Assembly: GCF_003430825.1 (NCBI RefSeq)
Contig: NZ_CP024047.1
Span: forward strand, 3,457,805 to 3,521,804
Reading direction: 5' to 3'
Length of the DNA: 64,000 nucleotides
Source of the DNA: Natrarchaeobaculum sulfurireducens
GTDB lineage: Archaea > Halobacteriota > Halobacteria > Halobacteriales > Natrialbaceae
Part shown: positions 1 to 8,060 of the stretch, in pieces
How positions within the stretch are numbered: position 1 is the stretch's first letter
How the letters are laid out: each line of letters starts with the position of its first letter
Position numbers and translations under genes: made by a program
Notes under the pieces: model-generated
What the model saw: only the letters and a program-made list of their open reading frames with translations
The model's database searches: none
What the model was told of the DNA's origin: nothing

Positions 1-338
1 GCTTCGATGCTTACCAGCGTGAAGTCTTCACCGAAACGCTTTTCGAAGGCGTCGAGTTCGACGGCGGATCGCAAGCCGTCGACCACGACCGCATCGTGAT
101 TCTCGAGGCGGTCTTCGATCATCGGGAGCGAGCGCTCGGCGATCGCCGCCGGGCCGTGTTCGTCGCGCAGTGCCTGTGCGACGCTCCCGTGATCCTTCGT
201 CGGGTCGAGCCCCCGATCGGCCGTCTCCTGGCGGACGACGTCGCCCATCGTCACCACCGGAATTCCCTCCTCGCGTGCGACGGTGGCGGCTTCGCCCTTG
301 CCGCTGCCGGGCAACCCCACCGTTCCGATGACGTGCAT
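1..338 (-). CDS. UPF0200 family nucleotide kinase-like protein (3' end cut off by window)
   Basis: The 112 visible residues begin with a classic P-loop, GLPGSGKGE at residues 8-16, preceded by a beta strand (MHVIGTV). Then come a short switch-like GDVVR, an acidic helix, and the strand VVVDGLRS (about residue 90), which resembles the Walker B/substrate region of adenylate kinase or dephospho-CoA kinase relatives. This arrangement is that of archaeal UPF0200 proteins, whose substrate is not established. The start is the ATG at 338, directly after the P-loop strand and with no earlier in-frame methionine. The C-terminus lies left of the window, so length cannot be judged. Family assignment is fairly sure; function is unknown. 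Confidence 0.85.
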   Translation of the reverse strand, partial: MHVIGTVGLPGSGKGEAATVAREEGIPVVTMGDVVRQETADRGLDPTKDHGSVAQALRDEHGPAAIAERSLPMIEDRLENHDAVVVDGLRSAVELDAFEKRFGEDFTLVSIE

Positions 339-555
339 TACCCCCGGATAACGGCGACGAGCGCTTAAGGACTGTGCCTCGCCTCGAGAAACTGATCGAC
401 TGACACGGTTTATACCATCAGACAGAGGGGACTGAAAGCGCATTCGCCGGAAGGGAGCGACCACTTCTCACACTCGTTCTGTCCGGCAGTCTCAGCTCGA
501 CCCAACCGAGCCGGACACCCCCCGGGACTTTGAGCCTCGGCGTGGACGACCGACC

Positions 556-696
556 ATGCGACTGTCCACGAAGGTGCTCCTGGTCGGCGTCCTACTGATC
601 GTACTCCCGATTCCCATCCTACCGCCGCTGGTCGGGGCGACGATCGGAGTCGTGCTGGTGGCGGCCGGGCTCTTCCTGCGCTTTATGGACCTGTAG
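556..696 (+). CDS. small hydrophobic membrane protein, 46 aa
   Basis: The 46-codon frame starts at ATG 556 and is almost entirely hydrophobic: two short membrane segments (about residues 6-22 and 25-41) separated by a proline-rich turn (PIPILPP), with Arg2/Lys6 at the N-terminus and FMDL at the C-terminus. A two-helix hairpin protein is the simplest reading. It sits 78 nt before the YccF-type membrane protein in the same direction. No family is recognised. The codon bias fits local genes, but proteins this short cannot be proved from sequence alone. Confidence 0.6.
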   Translation: MRLSTKVLLVGVLLIVLPIPILPPLVGATIGVVLVAAGLFLRFMDL

Positions 697-773
697 AGGC
701 GCGTAGCCCGGCGGGATGGGGCGCTCGAGCGAGGGCGAAAGCCGTATCTCAGGCTCGGTGCCTCTACTTGAGT

Positions 774-1151
774 ATGACACAGCGGTCCCTGTTCGTGCGT
801 GCGCTCTGGTTCCTCCTGATCGGCTGGTGGGTGACGCCCATTCTCGTCAATATCGCGTGGGCGTTGAACGTGACGGTGGTCCTCGCGCCGGTCGGGATCA
901 AGCTGGTGAATCTCGTGCCGACGGCGCTAACACTGCAGGAACCCCGGTCGCTCGCCGCTCCAGAATACGGGCGTGGCCAGCGCTCGCTGCTGATCCGGGC
1001 GATCTACTTCGTACTCGTGGGCTGGTGGCTGAGTTTCCTCTGGGCGAATCTCGCGGCCCTATTCGCGATCACGATTATCGGGCTTCCGGTGGCGATCTGG
1101 ATGGCGAATCGGTTGCCAGTCGTGACCTCGCTGTACCGGTTTCACGGCTGA
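774..1151 (+). CDS. YccF (DUF307) domain membrane protein
   Basis: A 125-residue integral membrane protein built from two related halves. Each half carries an Arg-Ala then aromatic/hydrophobic-GWW motif (LIGWW near residue 18, LVGWW near residue 82) followed by a long hydrophobic stretch containing an Asn-rich N(I/L)AW/NLAA turn and GLP- or AP-type glycine/proline kinks. This is the tandem inner-membrane repeat of the YccF/DUF307 family, whose biochemical role is unknown. ATG at 774 is chosen; a TTG two codons upstream (768) is possible but would add only Met-Ser. The gene ends 52 nt before the tRNA. Confidence 0.8.
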   Translation: MTQRSLFVRALWFLLIGWWVTPILVNIAWALNVTVVLAPVGIKLVNLVPTALTLQEPRSLAAPEYGRGQRSLLIRAIYFVLVGWWLSFLWANLAALFAITIIGLPVAIWMANRLPVVTSLYRFHG

Positions 1152-1203
1152 GCGGGGTGAGATCCGCACTGCTTATGTCGATTCGTCGGTGATGTGTGCT
1201 CGA

Positions 1204-1278
1204 GGGCACGTAGCTCAGTCTGGATAGAGCGTCGGACTTCTAATCCGACGGTCGTGGGTTCGAATCCCATCGTGCCCG
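1204..1278 (+). tRNA. tRNA-Arg, anticodon UCU (reads AGA)
   Basis: The folding is complete: acceptor stem GGGCACG/CGTGCCC, D arm with GCTC/GAGC, anticodon stem TCGGA/TCCGA around loop CTTCTAA giving anticodon TCT, a five-base variable loop, and T arm GTGGG-TTCGAAT-CCCAT with one G-U pair. G1278 is the discriminator base. There is no intron and no encoded CCA. A tRNA for the rare AGA codon is expected once per haloarchaeal genome. Confidence 0.97.
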
Positions 1279-2265
1279 TCCCGAAACGGTCGGTTTAGTG
1301 GTTCTCGCAGATGGCACGGTAGAGAAGCCACAGCAGCAGAAATCCGACGAATTCCGACCCGCGTTCCATCCTGAAAATTCGGTGCCCGTTCAGGAGCTTA
1401 ACGCGCCCCTTTGCCGTCATGACATTTTCATTGTCGGCGAACAACCGCACACCGCTTTGGCGGTTCGGAGGTGGTCTGCGTGAAGTCCCTCGAGAAGCTC
1501 CTGGGGGAGATCGGTCGGGACGAACTCGACCGACGAGCGTGGTCGACGCCTGAGCCGCGGACTCCGCGCGGTTTCCAGGCCTCGTTTCCAGATCTGAACA
1601 GGCACTCAACGCGGAATTGAGACGAGTCAACCCGAGAATTCGGCCATCACGTTCAAACCATAGAGGGTGGTGAACAACGTAGCGGGGCAGCGGTCTGTCG
1701 TTGCCAAACTACCGTGTCGCTGCCTCGCATTCCGGTTCTCTCGTGGTGTACATATAACGACAGTCGAAACTCCAGCCGGTTGGGAACGCCACGGTGGCGC
1801 TCGAGCGGACCCCCTCAGTCACGTTCGGGCGCATCGGGGAGTCGAGAGACTACTGGCGTAACGCGCTGGTGGCTCGAGTCGAAGAAGTCGGTCGTGCGCG
1901 GTCTCGGGGCGAGCGACCGGTCAGGGAACGGGGCTGTCGTCCACTGGGCCGGAAACCGACGTCAGGCAGTCGACGAGCGCAACCCCCCTGCTTCGGGTGG
2001 AACTTGCTCACACAGGGTGATCAGACGGGGACTGGCGACTCGGGTGCTGGACGGTGGCTGACTCGAGCCCACTGAACTGCTTCGGAGCTCGAGCCTACCG
2101 AGAGGTGGGACCTCGAGTCCTCGGCCGGTACATCGCCCTCTCGATGGCGGAAGACTCTCGAACCGACAAAAAGACCGGCGGTCCCACGATGGAGGCAGTC
2201 ACACGTGTCGAACCCGAGCCCCCATCACCCATGACGTCCGACGACGGATCGATGGCGGAGCCGGG
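1279..2265. other. 987 nt without a convincing gene
   Basis: This stretch between the tRNA and doxX holds only short overlapping frames with poor haloarchaeal codon bias. On the minus strand, 1295-1369 could encode a 24-residue peptide with one hydrophobic helix (FVGFLLLWLLYRAI), and on the plus strand a 48-codon GTG frame from about 1477 has local helix-like composition (KSLEKLLGEIGRDELDRRAW). Neither can be tied to a family. The position directly after a tRNA, plus scraps of coding-like sequence, would fit a decayed insertion, but no repeats or integrase remnant are visible. From 1667 to 2265 I see nothing but frequent CTCGAG. Confidence 0.6.
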
Positions 2266-2853
2266 TTAGCCGAGTAAGTACCGCAGCCAGGGGTTCGATC
2301 GAACGACGTCGGACTGCTCGAGGATACCGTCGATACCGGCGAGTCGGCCGGCACCCCAGGCGGCGAGGCCGAACAGCAACAGCATATAGACGAACGAGCT
2401 GTCGATGAGGTAGCCGTTTTCGACCGGGAAGCCCTGGCTCAGTCCGGCCTGCCAGGCCGCAGTCCAGAAGAAAGCCATCTGAACCGCGCCCATCATCGCG
2501 GCGAAACGGAAGAACACGCCGAAGAGCAACGCCAGCCCGATGAGGACCTGTCCGAAGATGACGAGTGGATCGATGAGCGCCGCGTAGTCGCCAAACCAGA
2601 GAAATAGCCCGTAAAGCGGGTTCGCCTCGGCGACGGCGTTGTTCAGGAAGCCCGCCGAAGACCACGCGAGTGGGTCGCCCCAGCCCCCGTCGGCCCACTT
2701 TTCGAGGCCAGCCTGGAGGAAGACCCAGGCCATCACGAGCCGGAGTCCAACGATGGAGTAGGCCACCCAGGTTTCGGAGTAGTTAAACGCGACAGTACGG
2801 CCGAGTAACGACGATTCGATCGTCTGTTCAGACGGTTGGCGCTTCGTTGCCAT
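2266..2853 (-). CDS. DoxX family membrane protein
   Basis: A 195-residue protein whose N-terminal 30 residues are hydrophilic, followed by four predicted membrane helices. The second includes RLVMAWVFLQAGLEKWADG, the signature stretch of DoxX/DoxD (small subunit of thiosulfate:quinone oxidoreductase-like) proteins. Further hydrophobic stretches are DPLVIFGQVLIGLALLFG, FAAMMGAVQMAFFWTAAW and SSFVYMLLLFGLAAWGAG. Haloarchaeal DoxX proteins are widely distributed and mostly uncharacterised; a redox role at the membrane is only inferred. The start is ATG 2853 (MATKRQP); upstream in-frame codons are basic and uncoding-like. It is a single gene with no obvious partner. Confidence 0.85.
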   Translation of the reverse strand: MATKRQPSEQTIESSLLGRTVAFNYSETWVAYSIVGLRLVMAWVFLQAGLEKWADGGWGDPLAWSSAGFLNNAVAEANPLYGLFLWFGDYAALIDPLVIFGQVLIGLALLFGVFFRFAAMMGAVQMAFFWTAAWQAGLSQGFPVENGYLIDSSFVYMLLLFGLAAWGAGRLAGIDGILEQSDVVRSNPWLRYLLG

Positions 2854-3022
2854 TGTAAGTCCCTCTATTGGAGGGGGTCGTGGCGACTGGTTAACTATCA
2901 GGAGAATTCCAAAGAAGTGACAAATATCGAAAGATCGCCACCCGAACGAAACCAGAAACCGGTCACGAGTACCACCGGTGACCGACGGGCGACACGGCCT
3001 CGAGCGCAATCGGTGTGCCGTC

Positions 3023-3181
3023 TTACCAGTCGTACTCGCGAAATGCCGGCTGCTCGCACGGACAGTCGGCGTTCGTCCCGAACGGATGCGGGGGGCCGTC
3101 AGAGCGCGTCCGAGCGCCATATAGCCGTCCGCAGTTCGTACAGACGGTGATGGTCCACTCGAAATCGTACTCACTTGCCAT
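3023..3181 (-). CDS. small zinc-finger-like protein, 52 aa
   Basis: From ATG 3181 the frame gives 52 residues with two cysteine pairs, CTNC (residues 14-17) and CPC near residue 40, spaced as in a small zinc ribbon. The rest is polar with a conserved-looking TITVCTNCGRLYG core and a C-terminal FREYDW. Haloarchaea contain many such tiny CPxC-type zinc proteins, some of which regulate biofilm or motility, but I cannot place this one. An upstream ATG at 3213 would add 11 hydrophobic residues, which seems less likely. The adjacent membrane gene downstream is on the same strand but 146 nt away. Confidence 0.65.
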   Translation of the reverse strand: MASEYDFEWTITVCTNCGRLYGARTRSDGPPHPFGTNADCPCEQPAFREYDW

Positions 3182-3326
3182 AGAACTACTCACAATCCAG
3201 ATCCGTATTGACATGCTACCTACCTGAGTAGGGTCTACAGGCGAGACCGCCAGCCGGCATGAATACGATCGTGTGAGGAGGTCGGTGGAGGAGGGAGTCG
3301 ATCGTTCGAACACCCAGGCCAGAGGT

Positions 3327-3899
3327 CTACACCGATCGCATCGCCTGCTCGCCAGAACCAGATTGGGTACAGCGGATCGACTCCGAAGTGACCTCGAGCG
3401 TCGCGACCGGCGCGTCGGCATCTGTCTCGGTCGGGACTGGGGGCACGAATTCGGCGCGGGCGACCCCGCCGGTGGTGGGCACCGTGAGTTCGTACGGCTC
3501 GCTACGCTCGAACGGCGAGGCCACCACGGTCCGCTCACCGGGGGCGAGGTCGAGGTCGTAGACGACACGGTCCGTGCCGCCGTTTTGCGGTGCAACTCGA
3601 AGCTGTGTACGAAGTTGTTCGTCGCCGGCGTTGACGACCGCCAGTTCGCGCTCGGACTCGCGGAACGCGTGGCCGGGAACCGAGAGCGCGAGGACGGCGA
3701 CGCCGAGGATGCCCACCGCTGTGGCTGTCAGGAAGCCGTAGCCGCCGGACGCATAAACCGAAAGCGCCACGGCGATGAGCACCAGCCCCAGCATGAGCCC
3801 AGCCCCTCGAAGCTCGTCCGAAAGTCGGTTCCGGCCGGTCGTCGTCCATCGCGCGTCTCGAGTCGACGAGAGGCCGGCGTCGGACGGGTCGCGGCTCAT
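3327..3899 (-). CDS. haloarchaeal membrane protein of unknown function, 190 aa
   Basis: The order is a polar N-terminal 30 residues, two adjacent hydrophobic helices (about residues 33-75: GLMLGLVLIAVALSVYA and LTATAVGILGVAVLALSV), then a 110-residue soluble domain rich in beta-type segments (ELAVVNAGDEQLRTQL, DRVVYDLDLAPGERTVV, YELTVPTTGG). The last part looks like an Ig-like or DUF-type extracytoplasmic fold following a membrane hairpin. No catalytic motif is visible and I do not recognise the family. The start ATG 3899 precedes a typical Asp/Arg-rich cytoplasmic leader. Coding bias is clear. Confidence 0.75.
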   Translation of the reverse strand: MSRDPSDAGLSSTRDARWTTTGRNRLSDELRGAGLMLGLVLIAVALSVYASGGYGFLTATAVGILGVAVLALSVPGHAFRESERELAVVNAGDEQLRTQLRVAPQNGGTDRVVYDLDLAPGERTVVASPFERSEPYELTVPTTGGVARAEFVPPVPTETDADAPVATLEVTSESIRCTQSGSGEQAMRSV

Positions 3900-4008
3900 C
3901 GTTCACTGTCGAAGTTCAGTCTATCAGGTGATAAGTGTTGGTCGAGCCCGTCCCGAGTCCCGGCGGAGCCGAACGGGACGGTCAACTGTGGCTGCAGGAG
4001 ACACCGGC

Positions 4009-5118
4009 TCAGGCCCGTGCCCGATGTCGCTCGACCTCGAGTTCGAGTCTCGAGGCGGCTTGGAGTCGGTGGTTTCGGGCCTGTCGTTTCGTGAGCCGTG
4101 TGTCGGGATGGCGACGCGCAAGCGGCTGATAGGCCGACGGCGTGAGTCCGATGCGACGGAGGTAACGCCGAACGTCGGGATCCGCGAGCCCGTCACGGAT
4201 CGCGGCGTCGGTGACCGCCTCGACGATATCGAACGAAGGAAGCCTGACGGTATCGCCTTGCTCTCGGCCAACGCGTCGCCTGCCGCCGTCAGCCGCGAGC
4301 GAAGACGTCTCGACGACGGTGCCCCGGGTGTCCGCTCGCTCGACGACCGAATAGACTTCCTCGGCGAGCTGGAGCACCTGGCTCGGCATCGCCGTATCGG
4401 GTGAGCGCCACTCGACGGTCGGCATGGCCTCGCGGAGCCGGACCGGCGTCCAGACGGCGTCGTAGGGGGCAAACTCGTCGTCGAAGACGTCAGAATCGAC
4501 ACCGCGCTCGAGCGCGCGTTCCCGGAACCCCTCGTAGGCTGACTCGAGGCGGGCCTCCCACTCGTCGACGCTGTCGACGTAAGACCAGAGCTGGCCCTGT
4601 TCGGGACAAGCGCCGTAACACGAACGCCGATAGAGGTACGGTCGAGCACACGCGTGGATGGGCTCACCGCGGTAGTGTGAAGAGCTGGTGACGAGTGCGA
4701 AGGCGGGATCGATCGCCGTTAGCGCATTGAGCTGGTCGGGAACGTTCGACTGTTCGAAGTGAAGATGGGTTCCGGCACAGAACCTGGCATCGTCGAACGG
4801 CGGCCCCACGATTCGACGCTGGAGGTCGGTACCGCATTTCTCCCGGAAAGGGAGATCGGCGGCGGAAGCATGCAGCGGCGTCGCCAGAGGGACAAGTTGC
4901 TTGTCCGCCTCGCGGGCCGCGTCAACGACGTCTGCGAGCAGCGCTCGAAACTCCGTACGGAGTTCGGCTGTCGTCGCACACGGGGTCGTTTTCAACTCGA
5001 GCATCGGCTCGACGAACTCCGGATCGACCTGATCGGAGACGTCGAGCAGTGTGTCGGGGGCAACCAGGTCGCCGTCGTCGTCGACGACCCAGTACTCTAC
5101 CTCGAGGCTGGTTTTCAT
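4009..5118 (-). CDS. gshA: glutamate-cysteine ligase, GCS2 family
   Basis: This gene codes for the ATP-dependent ligase joining L-glutamate gamma-carboxylate to cysteine. In haloarchaea the product gamma-glutamylcysteine itself is the main low-molecular thiol. The 369-residue protein starts with the family signature (M)KTSLEVEYWVVD, where the Glu residues bind metal/glutamate, then has PMLELKTTPC near residue 40, a central GTHLHFEQSN with paired histidines, and the C-terminal catalytic segment TVEWRSPDTAMPS. Length and motif order fit GCS2/YbdK-like enzymes. The start ATG 5118 is fixed by the invariant N-terminal strand. It stands alone, with a 330-nt divergent spacer to the flavoprotein operon. 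Confidence 0.88.
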   Translation of the reverse strand: MKTSLEVEYWVVDDDGDLVAPDTLLDVSDQVDPEFVEPMLELKTTPCATTAELRTEFRALLADVVDAAREADKQLVPLATPLHASAADLPFREKCGTDLQRRIVGPPFDDARFCAGTHLHFEQSNVPDQLNALTAIDPAFALVTSSSHYRGEPIHACARPYLYRRSCYGACPEQGQLWSYVDSVDEWEARLESAYEGFRERALERGVDSDVFDDEFAPYDAVWTPVRLREAMPTVEWRSPDTAMPSQVLQLAEEVYSVVERADTRGTVVETSSLAADGGRRRVGREQGDTVRLPSFDIVEAVTDAAIRDGLADPDVRRYLRRIGLTPSAYQPLARRHPDTRLTKRQARNHRLQAASRLELEVERHRARA

Positions 5119-5450
5119 GGATGGCTCCGTTGGACTGGGGTCAGCGATGGCCCTCGAAAGACTGTCACCGGACCACGAGTGTCGGACACTGTCGGAACCG
5201 GCGTCGCGTCGGCGTCGACCGTGCCCGAATTCCGCTTCTGTCCTATGAACGCGGGGTACAGGCTATCCAAGTGAAGCCGTTGAGCCTGCAGATGCCAGCC
5301 ACAAGATTGACCATGGCTGTCACTCGTGTTTGGCGGTGACACCGCCGAGAGGCGAACGACTCCCTCGCACAGCCGATAACTCTAGTGTTACGTGGTTGCA
5401 TCAGGGTAGCTGGCGCATTCATACCGTTGCAGTAACAAAGTGAAACCACA
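5119..5450. promoter_or_regulatory. divergent intergenic region gshA / flavoprotein operon
   Basis: These 332 nt separate two genes pointing away from each other and must carry both promoters. No open frame here has haloarchaeal codon bias. I see no palindrome good enough to call an operator and no unmistakable TATA element, so only the positional argument supports promoter function. Confidence 0.4.
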
Positions 5451-6065
5451 ATGAGTACGACTGAAGACGAGACCGAGATGGATGCAACTGTGATCGTCGT
5501 CGGCGGCGGTCCTGCCGGACTGAGCGCAGCCCTCTTCGCACAGAAAAACGGCCTCGAGACGACGGTCTTCGATACGGACGAGACCTGGATGCACAAAGCA
5601 CACCTGTTCAACTACCTCGGAATTGGCTCTGTTGGCGGCAGCGAGTTCATGGCGACCGCCCGTCAGCAGGTCGACGACTTCGGCACGGACCGCCGACAGG
5701 GCGAGGAAGTAACGAGTGTCGAGGGCGACGGCGACGGATTCGTCGTCGAGACCGACGACGGCACGTACGAGGCCGACTACGTGATCCTCGCGACCGGCGC
5801 CAACCGCGACCTCGCGGCCGACCTCGAGTGTGCGTTCACCGACGAGGGCCTCGTCGACGTCGATGTCGACATGGAAACCAGCGTCGACGGCGTCTACGCG
5901 ACGGGTGCGATGGTTCGCCCTGAAGAGTGGCAAGCCGCCATCGCCGTCGGTGACGGGGCCGCTGCTGCGTTGAACATCCTCTCGAGCGAGAAAGGCGAGT
6001 ACTACCACGACTTCGACGTTCCCGCCGACGCGGCACGCGTCTTTGGCGAGCACGTCGCCGAATAA
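5451..6065 (+). CDS. short thioredoxin-reductase-like FAD flavoprotein
   Basis: The N-terminal dinucleotide fold is intact: VIVVGGGPAGLSAALFA at about residues 13-29, then the acidic strand end FDTDE. ILATGA near residue 115 and the C-terminal VYATGAM...AVGDGAAAALNIL match the ATG and GD motifs of the TrxB-type FAD domain. The protein has only 204 residues, however: the NAD(P)H domain of thioredoxin reductase is absent and no CxxC redox pair exists. It can bind FAD but must use a different reductant or serve as a non-classical oxidase. It starts an apparent operon with the VOC protein (39 nt apart) and the carboxylesterase. Confidence 0.85.
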   Translation: MSTTEDETEMDATVIVVGGGPAGLSAALFAQKNGLETTVFDTDETWMHKAHLFNYLGIGSVGGSEFMATARQQVDDFGTDRRQGEEVTSVEGDGDGFVVETDDGTYEADYVILATGANRDLAADLECAFTDEGLVDVDVDMETSVDGVYATGAMVRPEEWQAAIAVGDGAAAALNILSSEKGEYYHDFDVPADAARVFGEHVAE

Positions 6066-6104
6066 GCTGCGACGACCGAACACCACAGCCGACGACCCAC
6101 CACA

Positions 6105-6719
6105 ATGTCAGACGATACCCTTCCAGTCACCCCCGACCTGCCCGACAGCCCCGTCCACACGACCGGAACCGACCACATCACTATCTGGGGGAGCAATGCC
6201 GAGGAGACGATCGCGTTCTACCGCGACCTCCTCGGGATGCCCCTCGTGTTGCGCCAACCGAACCTCGACGATCCCTCCCAGACACATCTCTTTTTCGACA
6301 CTGGCGACGGGCGCATCCTCACCTTTTTCGTCGGCGATCGACCCTCCGCGAAGGGCCAGCGTGGCGGCGTCGGCGCCGTCCACCACCTCTGTTTCAGCGT
6401 CGCTCCGGAGGAGTACGAAAGGACCATGCGAGCGCTCGAGGACGCTGGCCACCACTACAACGTCTTCGACCGTGGGATCTTCCACTCGATCTACACCCGG
6501 GACAACAACGGGCTGGTGATCGAACTCTCGACGGACAAATACGAGATCCCCAACGACCGCCGCGGTGAGGTCCTGGCGAAAGCCCAGGAACTCCGGGAAG
6601 CCGACGGCGCTGAGTACGCCAAAGACGAGCACCTCCGAGGTGCCATCGAGGAACTCGGCCTCGAGGTCGTCGAACACGACCTCCCCGACGCCAGTGCAGG
6701 GGTCGGTGGTCTCAAGTGA
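6105..6719 (+). CDS. VOC (glyoxalase/extradiol dioxygenase) family protein, MhqO-like
   Basis: A 204-residue vicinal-oxygen-chelate protein. The first betaalphabetabetabeta module contains TDHITIWGSNAEETIAFYRDLLGMPL (metal His near residue 25) and HLFFDTGDGRILTFFV, the second has VHHLCFSVAPEEYERTM with another metal-candidate His, and a Glu ligand lies in GLVIELSTDKYEIP. This pattern is close to the MhqO-type ring-cleaving dioxygenases of quinone-stress operons, and the next gene is an MhqD-type esterase, as in those operons. The reaction (extradiol cleavage of a hydroquinone) is inferred from that pairing, not shown by sequence. ATG 6105 follows the flavoprotein closely. Confidence 0.82.
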   Translation: MSDDTLPVTPDLPDSPVHTTGTDHITIWGSNAEETIAFYRDLLGMPLVLRQPNLDDPSQTHLFFDTGDGRILTFFVGDRPSAKGQRGGVGAVHHLCFSVAPEEYERTMRALEDAGHHYNVFDRGIFHSIYTRDNNGLVIELSTDKYEIPNDRRGEVLAKAQELREADGAEYAKDEHLRGAIEELGLEVVEHDLPDASAGVGGLK

Positions 6720-6738
6720 TGCCCACGGAGCCAGTTCG

Positions 6739-7413
6739 ATGAGCGGAGTCGACATCGACGCCGTCGACGGCCCTCACCAGAGTCAGCCGCTCGAGGCCGC
6801 CGGAACGCCGCTCGAGACGGCCGAGGCTGCAGTCGTACTCGTCCACGGCCGTGGAGCAACCGCCCGGGGCATCCTCGGACTGGGAAACGAGATCCACCGC
6901 GAGGGTGTCGCCCTGCTCGCACCGCAGGCGAACCGACACACCTGGTATCCGAACTCGTTTCTCGCCCCCGTCGAGACGAACGAGCCCGGTCGAACCTCAG
7001 GCCTGCGTGCCATTGCAGACGCCATCGAAACGGCGACCGAGGCCGGTATCCCGACCGACCGCGTCCTGCTGGTCGGCTTCTCGCAAGGCGGTTGTCTCGC
7101 CAGCGAGTTCGTCTCGCGAATCCCCCGGCGATACGGCGGATTGGCGGCCCTGAGCGGCGGGCTCATCGGCGAATCGATCGACAAAGCCGACTATCTCGAC
7201 GTCGACGGCCGGCTCGAGGACACCCCCGTCTTCCTCGGCTGTAGCGACGTCGACCCCCACATTCCCGAAGAACGCGTTCACGAGACCGCCACCATCCTCG
7301 AGTCCCTCGATGCCGACGTCACCACGCGCATCTACGAGGGGATGGGCCACGGCATCAATCGGGACGAACTCGAGGCCGTCTCGGAGCTGGTCACGGCCCT
7401 CATTGCTAAGTGA
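6739..7413 (+). CDS. phospholipase/carboxylesterase family hydrolase, MhqD-like
   Basis: A single-domain alpha/beta hydrolase of 224 residues. Near the N-terminus is the oxyanion segment VVLVHGRGATARGIL; the nucleophile elbow is GFSQGG (Ser near residue 117), the acid lies in LGCSDVDPHIP, and the histidine in YEGMGHGIN. These are the hallmarks of the small carboxylesterase/lysophospholipase family that includes B. subtilis MhqD, encoded beside MhqO. ATG 6739 is chosen because it lies 19 nt past the VOC stop and precedes a typical acidic leader; the long upstream in-frame extension overlaps the VOC gene and is not coding-like. It is likely co-transcribed with the two preceding genes. Confidence 0.85.
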   Translation: MSGVDIDAVDGPHQSQPLEAAGTPLETAEAAVVLVHGRGATARGILGLGNEIHREGVALLAPQANRHTWYPNSFLAPVETNEPGRTSGLRAIADAIETATEAGIPTDRVLLVGFSQGGCLASEFVSRIPRRYGGLAALSGGLIGESIDKADYLDVDGRLEDTPVFLGCSDVDPHIPEERVHETATILESLDADVTTRIYEGMGHGINRDELEAVSELVTALIAK

Positions 7414-7487
7414 GATCGGTCAGTAGCCGAGAGCGTTCGGTCCAGTTGACCCACTGCTTTTGGGGCTGTCAGCCGTAACAAGCGGCG

Positions 7488-7997
7488 ATGCACTCGAGCA
7501 GGATCGACAGGCGAACGCTCCTGGCTGGCGGTGCCACGCTCGCGACCATCGCTCTCGTTGGCTGTCTCGAGGACGACGACGAGGACGAACCCGAGCCCGT
7601 CGTCGACGCCGCAGAGTCGCTCGAGGAAGAGACCGATCCGGATGCCTGGCACGAGGTCGAGTCGATCCGTTTCGACGGCTGGGTCGGCGGTTGGGTCGGC
7701 GTCGAACCCGACGTCATCGACCGCGTCGAGAACCCGACGCTCGTCCTTGTCGAAGGTCGGGAGTACGAACTGACCTGGGAGAACATGGACGGCGTTCACC
7801 ACAATTTCGCCTTCTGGGACGCCGACCGCGAGGGCGTCCGTGACTACGCGACCGACGGCAACGAAGAGAAGGGGGAAACCGAGACGCTCAGGTTCGAGGC
7901 AACACCCGAGATGGCGACCTACCGCTGTGAGTACCAGCAGGAGGGGCAGGTCGGCGACGTCGAGATTCTCGAGAATATCACTGATTCTGACGACTGA
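7488..7997 (+). CDS. cupredoxin-like Tat lipoprotein with altered copper site
   Basis: The N-terminus DRRTLLAGG followed by ALVGC is a twin-arginine signal with a lipobox, so the protein is exported folded and lipid-anchored. After an acidic linker comes a plastocyanin-like beta sandwich (LVLVEGREYELTWENMDGVHHNFAFW ... ATYRCEYQQEGQVGDVEI, given here in parts). The first His (GVHHN) and the Cys (YRC) of a type 1 copper site are present. The usual second His after the Cys is Gln (CEYQ), and the Met position also is Gln (EGQVG). It may bind copper differently or not at all. Start ATG 7488; it stands alone, 74 nt after the esterase. Confidence 0.82.
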   Translation: MHSSRIDRRTLLAGGATLATIALVGCLEDDDEDEPEPVVDAAESLEEETDPDAWHEVESIRFDGWVGGWVGVEPDVIDRVENPTLVLVEGREYELTWENMDGVHHNFAFWDADREGVRDYATDGNEEKGETETLRFEATPEMATYRCEYQQEGQVGDVEILENITDSDD

Positions 7998-8060
7998 GCA
8001 ACTGTGACGGGTGAACTCCCCGACGTACTTTTGCTTACAGACATCGTAGTAGTGTGTGCA

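Noticed and set aside
1295..1630. 111-codon frame after the tRNA
   Set aside because: Basic low-complexity composition except for a hydrophobic end; no family resemblance and poor codon bias.
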